64,000 nucleotides of DNA, taken from positions 1 to 64,000 of the forward strand of contig NZ_JBINJW010000003.1 of the NCBI RefSeq assembly GCF_043951855.1. Direction: 5' to 3'. The stretch is from Proteiniclasticum sp043951855. Lineage in GTDB: Bacteria; Bacillota; Clostridia; Clostridiales; Clostridiaceae. This document shows, in pieces, positions 43,233 to 52,593 of the stretch. Every line of letters starts with the position of its first letter. Position 1 is the first letter of the stretch. The notes under the pieces were generated by a model. The model made no database searches, was not told the origin of the DNA, and was given only the letters and a program-made list of their open reading frames with translations. Both the position numbers and the translations under genes were made by a program.

Positions 43233-45104
43233 ATGGGTATACTTAATGACGGCTATAGGAAGCCTGAAGATATCAAGAAATTTACCCTGGAAGAACTATA
43301 TCAGCTTTCTGATGAAATTCGAAGCTTCCTCGTGGAGTCCGTTTCCAAAACAGGCGGTCATCTGGCACCAAACCTTGGTGTGGTTGAACTGACTGTAAGT
43401 CTGTTCAATGTTTTCGATGTCGAGAAAGATAAGATCATATATGATGTAGGGCATCAGAGCTATGTCCACAAAATACTGACGGGACGTAAAGATGAATTCA
43501 GTACGCTGAGACAGTATAAGGGGCTCAGCGGATTTCCGAAGAGAGATGAAAGCAGGTACGACGTTTTCGATACAGGGCATTCCTCTACATCCATAAGTGC
43601 CGCACTGGGAATTGCCAGAGCGAGAGACCTGAAGGGTGAAGATTTCGATGTGGTGGCTGTCATAGGTGATGGAGCACTCACAGGAGGAATGGCTCTGGAA
43701 GCCATGAATGATGTGGGGGACAAGAAAACGGATCTCATCATTGTTCTCAACGACAATCAGATGAGCATTTCGCGCAATGTGGGAGGAATCAGCACTTATC
43801 TCAGTCAGTTGAGGGGAGACCCCACCTATGAGAAAGCGAAAAAGGAAGTGCAGGACCTTTTCGGAAGAATGCCGCTGGGTAAAAGCATCAATAAATCGGT
43901 GGATCGCGTAAAGGAAGGCATAAAATCCATGGTGCTTCCGGATATGCTGTTTGAAAATATGGGGCTTACCTATTTAGGACCTGTAGATGGACATAATATC
44001 AAGGAGGTTTCCAAAATCCTGAAGATCGCGAAGGAGATGAAGGGACCGAAAGTGGTCCATGTGATCACAAAGAAGGGAAAAGGATATAAGAACAGTGAGC
44101 AGAGACCGGACAAGTTTCATGGAACGCCACCCTTCAACAAATCTGACGGCATGCCGAAGAAAACAGGCACACTCACCTACTCCAGAGTCTTCGGAAACAC
44201 GTTGACAGAGATGGCGAAAAACAATAAGGATATCGTGGCTGTTGTAGCTGCGATGCCAGATGGTACGGGGCTGACGAGTTTCAAGGAGATCTACGGAAAA
44301 AGGCTTTTTGATGTGGGAATCGCGGAGCAGCATGCCATGACTCTGGCAGCTGGGCTTGCGGTAGGCGGATTGAAACCCTACATCGCACTATACTCCACAT
44401 TCCTTCAAAGAGCCTATGATCAGCTGATTCACGATGTGTGCATCCAGGAGCTGGACGTGACGGTCTGCATTGACCGTGCAGGGGTTGTGGGAGATGACGG
44501 GGAAACCCATCAGGGACTTTTCGATCTGTCTTTCCTTACACCTGTGCCGAACCTGACCATCATGGCTCCGAAATCTCTGGAAGAATTAAGATATATGTTA
44601 TATTATTCCGAGAATTTCAAAGGACCTCTGGCTATCCGTTATCCCAGAGGGACGGATGAAAACGACTATGAACCGGAGCCTCTGAGGGAGTTTACGCCTG
44701 GCAGGTTCGAAGTGATGATGGAAGGCGGAGACGGATATCTCTATGCCACCGGGAAGATGGTTGCAAGAGCAGTGAAACTGTCTCATCTTCTGAAGGAAAA
44801 AGGATACAGTTTCGGTGTGGTGAACGGCTGCTTCATAAAACCCGTAGACCACGATCTCATTAAGAACCATCTGGACAAAGGCCTCAAAATAATCACTTTG
44901 GAAGACAATATGCTTCATGGCGGATTCGGAAGCATGATCCTTGAAAGTGCCATGGGCCATTTCATGGCGGGCAACATCATGAGATTCGGTTTCGAAGACA
45001 GATTTGTAGAACAGGGTGCGCCAGAGCTCCTTTATGAAGCTTACGGATTAGGCTACGCTGAAATCACTGAAAAAATCATCAGGTTTACAGGAGAAAAGCT
45101 ATGA
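43233..45104 (+). CDS. dxs: 1-deoxy-D-xylulose-5-phosphate synthase
   Basis: The first enzyme of the MEP isoprenoid pathway; joins pyruvate and glyceraldehyde 3-phosphate with thiamine diphosphate. The 623-residue protein shows VGHQSYVHKILTGR, the TPP/Mg motif GDGALTGGMALEAMN, GPVDGHN, and the transketolase C-half with GIAEQHAMTLAAGLA and RAGVVGDDGETHQG. SD AGGAGGG. It overlaps tlyA by 4 nt (ATGA). Confidence 0.95.
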   Translation: MGILNDGYRKPEDIKKFTLEELYQLSDEIRSFLVESVSKTGGHLAPNLGVVELTVSLFNVFDVEKDKIIYDVGHQSYVHKILTGRKDEFSTLRQYKGLSGFPKRDESRYDVFDTGHSSTSISAALGIARARDLKGEDFDVVAVIGDGALTGGMALEAMNDVGDKKTDLIIVLNDNQMSISRNVGGISTYLSQLRGDPTYEKAKKEVQDLFGRMPLGKSINKSVDRVKEGIKSMVLPDMLFENMGLTYLGPVDGHNIKEVSKILKIAKEMKGPKVVHVITKKGKGYKNSEQRPDKFHGTPPFNKSDGMPKKTGTLTYSRVFGNTLTEMAKNNKDIVAVVAAMPDGTGLTSFKEIYGKRLFDVGIAEQHAMTLAAGLAVGGLKPYIALYSTFLQRAYDQLIHDVCIQELDVTVCIDRAGVVGDDGETHQGLFDLSFLTPVPNLTIMAPKSLEELRYMLYYSENFKGPLAIRYPRGTDENDYEPEPLREFTPGRFEVMMEGGDGYLYATGKMVARAVKLSHLLKEKGYSFGVVNGCFIKPVDHDLIKNHLDKGLKIITLEDNMLHGGFGSMILESAMGHFMAGNIMRFGFEDRFVEQGAPELLYEAYGLGYAEITEKIIRFTGEKL

Positions 45105-45904
45105 GCGATAAAGAAAGACTGGATGTTCTGCTGGTGGAACTGGGATTCTTTGAGACCCGGGAGAAAGCCAGAGCGCAGATCATGGCCGGAAAAATCTATG
45201 TGGATGATCAGAAATCGGATAAACCCGGAACGAAGATCTCAAAAAATGCCGTCATTGAAGACCGTGGGGAGAAGATGCCATTTGTGTCCAGGGGCGGTTA
45301 TAAACTGGACAAGGCGATCAGAAACTTTCAGATTGACCTGCGAGGAAAGACATGTCTTGACATCGGTGCCTCCACAGGTGGCTTCACGGATGTGATGCTT
45401 CAGAACGGTGCCGAAAAGGTATATGCTGTGGATGTGGGCTATGGACAGTTTGCCTGGAAGCTGCGGACGGATCCAAGGGTGGTATGTATGGAGAGAATGA
45501 ACTTCCGCTATGCCACAAGAGAAGATATTCAGGACCCCATCGACTTTTCCGCTACGGATGTATCTTTCATCTCCATCATGAAGATCATTCCTCCGGCACT
45601 GGAACTCATGAAAGAAGACGGAGAAATGGTTGCACTGATCAAACCTCAGTTTGAGGCAGGACGTGATAAGGTGGAGAAAAAAGGTGTCGTGAGAAAGAAA
45701 TCCACCCATAAGGAAGTACTGAACATGATAACTGATTTTGTCACGGAGAAAGGGCTTTACATCTACGGACTTGACTATTCGCCCATAAGGGGACCCGAAG
45801 GTAATATCGAGTTTCTGATCTACTTCGGCAAAAAGGACAAGGGAATCTTGTTTGATAAGGAAATAGTTCTTGATAAGCTGATTGAGGAAGCCCATGGCAT
45901 CTGA
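45101..45904 (+). CDS. tlyA: TlyA-family RNA 2'-O-methyltransferase
   Basis: Methylates ribosomal RNA; mycobacterial TlyA modifies 16S and 23S rRNA and confers capreomycin sensitivity. The 267-residue protein has an N-terminal S4 RNA-binding domain (ERLDVLLVELGFFETREKA) and an FtsJ-type methyltransferase with FVSRGGYKLDKA, SAM loop LDIGASTGGFTDVML and ALIKPQFEAG. The position between dxs and nadK is conserved in Bacillus and Clostridium. Confidence 0.93.
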   Translation: MSDKERLDVLLVELGFFETREKARAQIMAGKIYVDDQKSDKPGTKISKNAVIEDRGEKMPFVSRGGYKLDKAIRNFQIDLRGKTCLDIGASTGGFTDVMLQNGAEKVYAVDVGYGQFAWKLRTDPRVVCMERMNFRYATREDIQDPIDFSATDVSFISIMKIIPPALELMKEDGEMVALIKPQFEAGRDKVEKKGVVRKKSTHKEVLNMITDFVTEKGLYIYGLDYSPIRGPEGNIEFLIYFGKKDKGILFDKEIVLDKLIEEAHGI

Positions 45905-45924
45905 TAATGATAGGGGGAGACTGA

Positions 45925-46761
45925 GTGAAGAAAATCGGAATCTTAAGCAACCAGGACAAAGACGTGGAAGGAATCTATCTGACCCAAACACTGGAATCAC
46001 TGAAGAATACCCTTCCTGAAGCAAAAGTGACCATGATCGAGAATCATAAGATGGTGGAAGGGCTGGAACTGCTCATAGTGCTCGGTGGTGATGGGACACT
46101 TCTATCCGCCGCAAGACTGGCTTACGGATATGATGTGCCCATTCACGGAGTGAACATCGGGAATCTGGGGTTCATGACCGCTACAGACATTCATGGTCTG
46201 GAAGAGAGTCTTCTGAAGATCGAAGAAGGCAGATACTCCATAGAGGACCGGATGATGCTGGAGACAACTCTTGACTGCGCGGAAGGAAAAAGGACTTATC
46301 ATGCGCTCAATGATGTGGTGGTTCATAAAGGAGCGCTGGGGAACATCATCAATTTTGAGCTTTATGTGGACCAGGATTTCGCCAACAGTTATCGCGGAGA
46401 TGGAATCATCATCACTACACCCACAGGTTCCACAGCATACAACCTTTCCGCAGGGGGGTCCATCATGTATCCGACGGTGGAAGCCATAGGTGTGACATCC
46501 ATCTGTCCTCACACCTTCGGTATCAGAAATCTGATTCTAAGCAGCGGTCAGAAAATCATGATCAAAGTAGGGAAAAGCAACGAAGAGTACTTTCTTTCCA
46601 TGGATGGGCAGATCAATCTGAGACTGACGGATGATGCCATCATCACGACAAAGAAAGCGGAGCATTCCTGCAAAATCCTGAGACTGGATGATTATGATTA
46701 CTTCAATGTGTTAAGACAAAAGCTAATATATAAGGCAATGAATATTCAAAGGGGTGAATGA
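45925..46761 (+). CDS. nadK: NAD kinase
   Basis: Phosphorylates NAD to NADP. The 278-residue protein has the diagnostic LGGDGTLLSAAR, NIGNLGFMT, DDxxD-type NDVVVHKG and TTPTGSTAYNLSAGGSI. The start is GTG with AGGGGGA about 8 nt upstream. It lies within the dxs-to-recN operon and abuts argR. Confidence 0.95.
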   Translation: MKKIGILSNQDKDVEGIYLTQTLESLKNTLPEAKVTMIENHKMVEGLELLIVLGGDGTLLSAARLAYGYDVPIHGVNIGNLGFMTATDIHGLEESLLKIEEGRYSIEDRMMLETTLDCAEGKRTYHALNDVVVHKGALGNIINFELYVDQDFANSYRGDGIIITTPTGSTAYNLSAGGSIMYPTVEAIGVTSICPHTFGIRNLILSSGQKIMIKVGKSNEEYFLSMDGQINLRLTDDAIITTKKAEHSCKILRLDDYDYFNVLRQKLIYKAMNIQRGE

Positions 46762-46763
46762 TT

Positions 46764-47216
46764 ATGAAAATTGACAGACGCAGCAAGATGCTGGAAATTA
46801 TCTCGAAAAAGGAAATTGAAACACAGGAAGAACTGGCACAGGAATTAAGAAAAGAAGGATTCAATGTGACCCAGGCGACAGTGTCCAGAGACATCAAGAA
46901 TCTGCAGCTGATTAAAGTGCTCAGTTCAACGGGGAGATACAAGTACGTGGCGAACAAGGAAGACACAAAGGATGCCATCGGAAAACTTGTGACGCTTCTC
47001 TCCCATACGATTCTATCGGTGGAAAACATCGACAAGATGGTTGTGGTAAGAACAATTACAGCGGCAGCATCCACAGCGGCTGAAGCCATAGATCAGCTGG
47101 ACCTGGCTGAAATCGCAGGAACCATAGCGGGAGATAATACGATTTTCATGATGGTTCGTTCAGACGAAATGGCAGTAGAAATTGTAAAGAAGATCTCTGA
47201 ACTTGTAGGTAAGTAA
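46764..47216 (+). CDS. argR: Arginine repressor ArgR/AhrC
   Basis: An arginine-responsive hexameric regulator. The 150-residue protein has an N-terminal winged helix (RRSKMLEIISKKEIETQEEL, then VTQATVSRDIKNLQLIKV) and a C-terminal oligomerisation and arginine-binding domain with EIAGTIAGDNTIFMMVRSD, containing the GDNT ligand loop. ATG 46764 is 6 nt after GGGGTGA; the ATG at 46758 touches that site and is less likely. The order nadK-argR-recN is the Bacillus one. Confidence 0.94.
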   Translation: MKIDRRSKMLEIISKKEIETQEELAQELRKEGFNVTQATVSRDIKNLQLIKVLSSTGRYKYVANKEDTKDAIGKLVTLLSHTILSVENIDKMVVVRTITAAASTAAEAIDQLDLAEIAGTIAGDNTIFMMVRSDEMAVEIVKKISELVGK

Positions 47217-47217
47217 G

Positions 47218-48903
47218 ATGCTCATACAACTTAATGTTAAAAACTTTGCGCTGATCGATCAATTAGAACTCAGTTTCCGAAACGGATTCACCATACTAAC
47301 CGGTGAAACCGGCGCAGGAAAATCCATTCTCATAGATTCCATCAATTTTGTGCTTGGTGAAAAATTCAATAAGGAATTCATACGGACTGGTGCAGACTCT
47401 ACTTTCGTGGAAGCTATTTTCACGCTGGAAGAGGGAACAGAAGAGATTCTTGAATCCCTCGGGATTCCTTATGAAGATACCGTCATTTTATCCAGAGAGA
47501 GTTTCGCAAACGGCAGAAACAGTGCCCGAATCAATGGGAAAAGTGTCCTGGTGGGGGTTCTCAAGGAGATCGGAAAAGAACTGCTGGATATCCATGGACA
47601 GCACAACAATCAGAATCTGCTGGATAACACAAGGCATATGGACTATCTGGACAGCTTCATTGATTTGTATGAAACGGAAGCATTCAGAACCTACAGCAGT
47701 GAATTCGAAAACCTTTCGGAACTGAAGAGCAAGCTGCAGAAACTCCTGGGAAGCAGAGATCGTGAGAAGCTTATTGACTATCTGAAGTTTCAGATAGAAG
47801 ATATCGAAAAAGCGAAGCTTACACTGGATGAAGAACAGCAGCTTACAGAGAAATTTTCCATGATCAGTCATGCGGAAAAGATCTCCACCGGGCTTGTACA
47901 GACCCATGAACTCATGGGAAGTGAAGAGGGAATCCTGACCAATCTCTCCTCCTCGCTTCATTTACTGAAGTCCATAGAAAAATACTTCGAAAAGCTGAAA
48001 GGGCCCATAGAGAATCTGGAAAGTGCATATTACACGCTGCAGGAAACCTTCAGAGAAATCACTGACTACAAGGACTCCGTCTATTATGACCAGGATGAGC
48101 TCAATGAAATCAATGAAAGGCTCTATACCTACAGCAATTACAAGAAGAAGTACGGGGAAGAAGTTGCGGATATTCTGGCTTATTATGAAAAAATCAGAAA
48201 AGAATATGAAGACCTTGTCAACGCAGAGGAATTCATTGTCAAGGTCAGAAAGGAAATCGAAGACTCAAAGAAAGCACTCCATCGCATTGGAGCGGAGCTG
48301 CATCAGAAGAGACTGAAAGGTGGCAGAAAACTCAGCGACAAGATCAATACAGAGCTGAAGTTTGTCGGGCTTGAAAAAGCGGAATTTCAGGTTCAAGTGG
48401 TGAAGACGGAAACCATTCACGGGCTGGGTACGGATGAAGTGCATTTTCTCATTTCAACCAACACCGGCGAACCTATGAAGCCGCTGGAGAAAATCGTTTC
48501 CGGTGGAGAACTCTCCAGAATCATGCTTTCCATGAAGGTTGCCTTTATTGATAAGGACAGAACACCTTCGGTGATATTTGATGAGATCGACACGGGAATC
48601 AGTGGGCGCATCGCTGAAGCCGTCGGTGAAAAAATGTATTCTCTGTCTCATTCCTTCCAGGTGTTTTGTGTGACGCATCTGCCTCAGATTGCAGCGTTTT
48701 CAGACCAGCATTTTGTCGTGTCCAAACATGAAGATCGTAAGAGGACGTTCACGCAGGTTCAATCTGCCGATTTAAGTGCGAAAACGGAAGAACTAGCCAA
48801 GATGATCGGAGGAAGCGCCATCTCAGACCCGCAGGTGAGAAGTGCAGAAGACATCATTTCAAAAACGGAAGACATCAAAAGGAAATATGCACTTAAAAAA
48901 TAG
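47218..48903 (+). CDS. recN: DNA repair protein RecN
   Basis: An SMC-like ATPase that gathers double-strand breaks for recombination. The 561-residue protein has Walker A GETGAGKSILIDSINFVLG, DIHGQHNNQNLL, two coiled-coil stretches (about 155-215 and 300-370), signature VSGGELSRIMLS and Walker B VIFDEIDTGISGR. It follows argR by one base. In Bacillus and most clostridia spoIVB follows recN; here it does not. Confidence 0.95.
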   Translation: MLIQLNVKNFALIDQLELSFRNGFTILTGETGAGKSILIDSINFVLGEKFNKEFIRTGADSTFVEAIFTLEEGTEEILESLGIPYEDTVILSRESFANGRNSARINGKSVLVGVLKEIGKELLDIHGQHNNQNLLDNTRHMDYLDSFIDLYETEAFRTYSSEFENLSELKSKLQKLLGSRDREKLIDYLKFQIEDIEKAKLTLDEEQQLTEKFSMISHAEKISTGLVQTHELMGSEEGILTNLSSSLHLLKSIEKYFEKLKGPIENLESAYYTLQETFREITDYKDSVYYDQDELNEINERLYTYSNYKKKYGEEVADILAYYEKIRKEYEDLVNAEEFIVKVRKEIEDSKKALHRIGAELHQKRLKGGRKLSDKINTELKFVGLEKAEFQVQVVKTETIHGLGTDEVHFLISTNTGEPMKPLEKIVSGGELSRIMLSMKVAFIDKDRTPSVIFDEIDTGISGRIAEAVGEKMYSLSHSFQVFCVTHLPQIAAFSDQHFVVSKHEDRKRTFTQVQSADLSAKTEELAKMIGGSAISDPQVRSAEDIISKTEDIKRKYALKK

Positions 48904-48921
48904 TACTCTTTGACGTATAAT
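48893..48921 (+). promoter_or_regulatory. Possible promoter of spo0A
   Basis: A perfect -10 TATAAT (48916-48921) with a weak -35 TTAAAA (48893-48898) after a 17-nt spacer, overlapping the end of recN. I see no convincing 0A box. It would give spo0A expression independent of recN. Confidence 0.45.
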
Positions 48922-48975
48922 AGATTTATAGGTCAAGCATCGGAGTGAGACAAAAGTAATATAAAGAGGTGAAGT

Positions 48976-49773
48976 ATGAACAAAAAAATAAAAGTTGTCA
49001 TAGCAGATGACAATGCGGATATCAGCAATCTTTTAAGAGAATATCTGGGCAGCGACGTTGACCTGGACATCGTCGGAGTGACCAAAAACGGCCTGGAGAC
49101 ACTAAGCATGGTGAAAAGCGAAAAACCGGATGTTCTGCTGCTGGATATCATTATGCCTGAACTGGATGGGCTCGGTGTTCTGGAAGCATTGAAAACCATA
49201 CCGGAGAAACCGGTCATCATCGTGTACTCAGCGATTTCCCACGACAAGGTGACAAACACAGCGATAACCCTTGGTGCGGACTACTATATGGTAAAGGGAA
49301 TCGATCTGAAGCATCTGAAAAAGAGAATCAAGAGCTATTTCATGGAATCCAGTGATGTTCCAGAGCATTCGGAAGTCTCAGGCATTACCGGTTCTTCCCA
49401 GAATGGGGAGATCAAAGCGGACCTGGCCACAGAACTTTCAGGAATACTTCAGGAAGCTGGAATTCTGCCTCACATCAAAGGTTACAGCTATTTAAGAGAA
49501 GCCATCACTGAAGTCATTGATAATGTGGATCTTCTTTCTGCTGTGACCAAGGAGCTGTATCCGAATATCGCCAACAAGTTCAATACAACCTCATCCAGAG
49601 TGGAAAGAGCCATAAGACATTCCATAGAAGTATCATGGAACAGGGGACATCTGGACAATCTGAACAACATCAGCGGATACAACGTGAATTTCGAAAAAGG
49701 AAAACCCACCAATTCAGAGTTCATCGCACTGATCAGTGATAAATTCAGACTTCGCAAGAGTCATGAGGACTAA
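48976..49773 (+). CDS. spo0A: Stage 0 sporulation master regulator Spo0A
   Basis: A response regulator that controls entry into sporulation and other stationary-phase traits. The 265-residue protein has a receiver domain with acidic pair D11/D12, phosphorylation site D57 (LLLDIIMPELDG) and the conserved lysine in MVKG (normally KP), then the Spo0A effector domain (about 145-265) with HIKGYSYLREAI, KFNTTSSRVERAIRHSIEV and KPTNSEFIA, nearly as in B. subtilis. DNA binding should be intact. SD AAAGAGGTG. spoIVB, its usual upstream neighbour, is absent. Confidence 0.95.
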   Translation: MNKKIKVVIADDNADISNLLREYLGSDVDLDIVGVTKNGLETLSMVKSEKPDVLLLDIIMPELDGLGVLEALKTIPEKPVIIVYSAISHDKVTNTAITLGADYYMVKGIDLKHLKKRIKSYFMESSDVPEHSEVSGITGSSQNGEIKADLATELSGILQEAGILPHIKGYSYLREAITEVIDNVDLLSAVTKELYPNIANKFNTTSSRVERAIRHSIEVSWNRGHLDNLNNISGYNVNFEKGKPTNSEFIALISDKFRLRKSHED

Positions 49774-49918
49774 TACCTTAATTTCTGAATTCCGGATGGT
49801 TTGTGAACAAAATTATAACTTTACATAATATTTCTTCTATTCAGGGTTTCCCTACTTATCATGAACAGGAATTTATAGTAAAATTGAATAGAGAAATGAA
49901 TAAATGACTACCGTTTAG

Positions 49919-49947
49919 AGACCCCGGATAACTCCCAGGGTCTTTTT
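49919..49947 (+). terminator. Terminator between spo0A and the nudix gene
   Basis: A short 6-bp stem AGACCC/GGGTCT with TTTTT after it, about 145 nt downstream of spo0A. The intervening 49774-49918 is AT-rich, with nothing else I can support. Confidence 0.6.
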
Positions 49948-49974
49948 CTATCATTCCAAAGAAGGAGACAGCAT

Positions 49975-50502
49975 ATGAGATTCATTGAAGACACCCTGTC
50001 AAAGAGAGATCTTTATGACGGGAAAATCATAAAACTGGAAACCCATGATGTTCAGCTGGCGGATGGGAATACGGCCTTCCGTGAAATAGTGAGACATCCT
50101 GGAGGAGTCTGCATTCTGGCAAAAGACGAGAATGAGAAAATCCTTCTGGTGAAGCAGTTCAGAAAACCCATGGAAGAAGCGTATCTTGAACTGCCTGCCG
50201 GAAAGCTGGAAAAGAATTTAACTCCTGAACAGAACGCAGTGAAGGAGTTGGAGGAGGAAACCGGTTATAAATGCGAGCATCTGAGATTTCTTGGAGCCTT
50301 TGCTTCATCACCAGGATACAGCGATGAGATGATTCATCTCTTTGTCGCGGAAGGATTATATGAAGGAAAGAAGGGTGGAGATGATGACGAGTTCATTGAT
50401 ATCCATCGAGTCACGGAGGATGAATTCATGGAAGGCATCCGAAACGGGACCATCAAGGATCTGAAATCCATTGCCGCCTATACACTGGCGAAACTGCTGT
50501 AA
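49975..50502 (+). CDS. Nudix hydrolase, ADP-ribose pyrophosphatase type (NudF-like)
   Basis: A 175-residue protein resembling B. subtilis NudF/YqkG, which splits ADP-ribose to AMP and ribose 5-phosphate. Overall layout and position upstream of xerD match. The nudix box, however, reads GKLEKNLTPEQNAVKELEEE: Leu replaces the Glu of GX5E, and Lys replaces the Arg of REUXEE, while the metal-binding EE pair is kept. Activity is likely but not assured. SD AAGGAG; the stop overlaps the next ATG by one base. Confidence 0.85.
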   Translation: MRFIEDTLSKRDLYDGKIIKLETHDVQLADGNTAFREIVRHPGGVCILAKDENEKILLVKQFRKPMEEAYLELPAGKLEKNLTPEQNAVKELEEETGYKCEHLRFLGAFASSPGYSDEMIHLFVAEGLYEGKKGGDDDEFIDIHRVTEDEFMEGIRNGTIKDLKSIAAYTLAKLL

Positions 50503-51377
50503 TGGATATCTATTTAGAGGATTATCTTGAAGAACTGAAAAGACTTGAGAAATCACCCAACACCATTGATGCCTATAGAAGAGATCTCATTCACCTGCTT
50601 TCTTTTCTGAAGGAGGAAGGACTGGAATATGAGGATTTCAATGAAATCGAAGTATCGAATTTCATCGGATATCTGCTGGATTTCAATATGTCCAGAGCGA
50701 CCATATCAAGGCATCTTGTTTCCATCCGAAATTTCTACAAGTATCTGAGAAAGAAGAATAAGGTCAGAGAGGCGCCCATTCTTTATTTTGAGCTTCCGGA
50801 GATCAAAAGAAACCTTCCGGAACCTCTTTCCATCGAGGAGGTGGAAATGCTCATCGATGCACCGGATACGGAAAAGGCCAAAGGGAAAAGAGACAGAGCC
50901 ATACTGGAGCTTCTCTATGCCACGGGGCTGAAGGCCACGGAGCTTCTAGATCTGACGCTTCGTGATGTGGATCTTTCCAGAGGGTATATCTCCGTAAAAG
51001 GAAAAAAGAACAAGGAGAGACTGATTCCCATGGGAAGCTTCGCCGTGACAAGTCTCAGAGAATACCTCTCATCCAGAAAGGAGCCGGTGATAGGTTCATC
51101 GGTCCTCTTTCCCTCTCAGCGAGGGGAGAAGATGACCAGACAGGGACTCTGGAAGATTCTCAAGGAATACGCCAGGGAGTGCGGGATGGACAGCAGCATC
51201 AACATCAACACCCTGAGACATTCCTATGCCGTGCACATGCTCTCAGGAGGTGCGGATCTTACCACATTGTCACTGCTGCTGGGTCATAATGACATCAAGG
51301 CTACAGCGGTCTATCTTAAACTGGTGAAGAACAAGAAATTCAAAGAAGTATATGAAGATGCCCATCCGAGGGCATAA
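50502..51377 (+). CDS. xerD: XerD-like tyrosine recombinase with altered active site
   Basis: By position (nudix-xerD-deoB-punA) and by sequence up to the terminal HPRA this is the XerD orthologue that resolves chromosome dimers at dif. The 291-residue protein has the core-binding SAM-like domain (1-90) and the catalytic domain. Of the six active-site residues, R239, H262, Y271 and the beta-hairpin lysine (about K168) are present, but the first Arg (TGLRxSE) is K144 and the first His (HxLRH) is N236. Strand cleavage may be impaired. No other recombinase is in the window. Confidence 0.85.
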   Translation: MDIYLEDYLEELKRLEKSPNTIDAYRRDLIHLLSFLKEEGLEYEDFNEIEVSNFIGYLLDFNMSRATISRHLVSIRNFYKYLRKKNKVREAPILYFELPEIKRNLPEPLSIEEVEMLIDAPDTEKAKGKRDRAILELLYATGLKATELLDLTLRDVDLSRGYISVKGKKNKERLIPMGSFAVTSLREYLSSRKEPVIGSSVLFPSQRGEKMTRQGLWKILKEYARECGMDSSININTLRHSYAVHMLSGGADLTTLSLLLGHNDIKATAVYLKLVKNKKFKEVYEDAHPRA

Positions 51378-51396
51378 TAAACAGGAGGAAAAACAG

Positions 51397-52566
51397 ATGA
51401 AAAGAGCTATTTTAATTGTACTGGATTCAGTTGGAATTGGAGAAATGCCGGATGCGCACCTTTATGGAGACGTAGGTTCCCATACACTGGGGAACATCGC
51501 AAAAGCGGTGAAAGGAATGGATATTCCGAACCTTGAAGCCATGGGGCTTGCCAATATCGAACCACTGGAAGGGGTGAAGCCTCAGGAAACTCCTCTGGGT
51601 GCCTATGGCAAATCAGCAGAGCTTTCCGTCGGAAAAGATACGGTGACAGGCCACTGGGAAATGGCAGGCGTAATACTTGAAAAGCCTCTGAACACCTATC
51701 CTGAAGGCTTCTCGAAAGAGATCATGGATGCTTTTGAAGCGAAGATCGGAAGAAAGACCATCGGGAATGAAGTGGCTTCCGGTACGGAAATCATCGAAAG
51801 ATTAGGGGATGAACACGTGAAGACGGGATATCCCATCGTGTACACCTCAGCGGATTCCGTATTCCAGATCGCCGCGCACGAGGGAGTGATTCCGCTGGAG
51901 GAGCTGTACCGCTACTGCGAAATCGCCAGAGAAATGCTTGTGGGAGACTGGCAGGTAGGACGTGTCATCGCAAGACCTTTTACTGGAGAATCAGGAAATT
52001 ACACAAGAACATCCAACAGAAAGGACTATTCTCTGGATCCTTTCAACAAGACCATTCTGGAATATGTCAAGGAAGAAGGACAGAATGTCATGTGTGTAGG
52101 CAAGATCGAAGATGTCTTCAATAAGATCGGTGTGACGCATGCGGTTCACACAAAGAACAATGTGGAAGGCGTAGTGGAAACCCTCAACTACATGAATCAG
52201 GACCTGCCTGGGCTCATCTGGTCGAATCTGGTGGATTTCGACATGAAGTTCGGACATCGCAACGATTACAACGGGTACTACAATGCGATCCGGGAGTTCG
52301 ATGAGAAACTGCCTGAGATCATGAAGAGCCTGAAAGAGGACGATATCCTGATCATCACTGCAGACCATGGATGTGATCCTACGACAGAGTCAACAGACCA
52401 CTCCAGGGAATATATTCCCATACTGGTTTATGGCAAGAACATCAAGCCAGGTTCAACCCTTGGTGTAAGAAAGACCTTTTCGGATATCGGAAAGACAGTG
52501 CTTGATTATCTGGAAATCGAGAATGATTTATACGGAGAAAGTTTTCTTAAGGAAATTCAAAAATAA
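51397..52566 (+). CDS. deoB: Phosphopentomutase
   Basis: Interconverts (deoxy)ribose 1- and 5-phosphate in nucleoside salvage. The 389-residue alkaline-phosphatase-fold protein has ILIVLDSVGIGEMPDA with the first metal Asp, the KDTVTGHWEM phosphothreonine-type motif, and ITADHGCDPTTESTDHSRE with the second metal cluster. ATG 51397 has AGGAGGAA upstream. It works with the two nucleoside phosphorylases that follow. Confidence 0.94.
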   Translation: MKRAILIVLDSVGIGEMPDAHLYGDVGSHTLGNIAKAVKGMDIPNLEAMGLANIEPLEGVKPQETPLGAYGKSAELSVGKDTVTGHWEMAGVILEKPLNTYPEGFSKEIMDAFEAKIGRKTIGNEVASGTEIIERLGDEHVKTGYPIVYTSADSVFQIAAHEGVIPLEELYRYCEIAREMLVGDWQVGRVIARPFTGESGNYTRTSNRKDYSLDPFNKTILEYVKEEGQNVMCVGKIEDVFNKIGVTHAVHTKNNVEGVVETLNYMNQDLPGLIWSNLVDFDMKFGHRNDYNGYYNAIREFDEKLPEIMKSLKEDDILIITADHGCDPTTESTDHSREYIPILVYGKNIKPGSTLGVRKTFSDIGKTVLDYLEIENDLYGESFLKEIQK

Positions 52567-52593
52567 AGACAGAAGTAAGGAGAATAGACACAG

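Noticed and set aside
45239..46024. Long minus-strand frame (261 codons) over tlyA/nadK
   Set aside because: Antisense shadow of two well-supported genes; no SD, promoter or recognisable domain.
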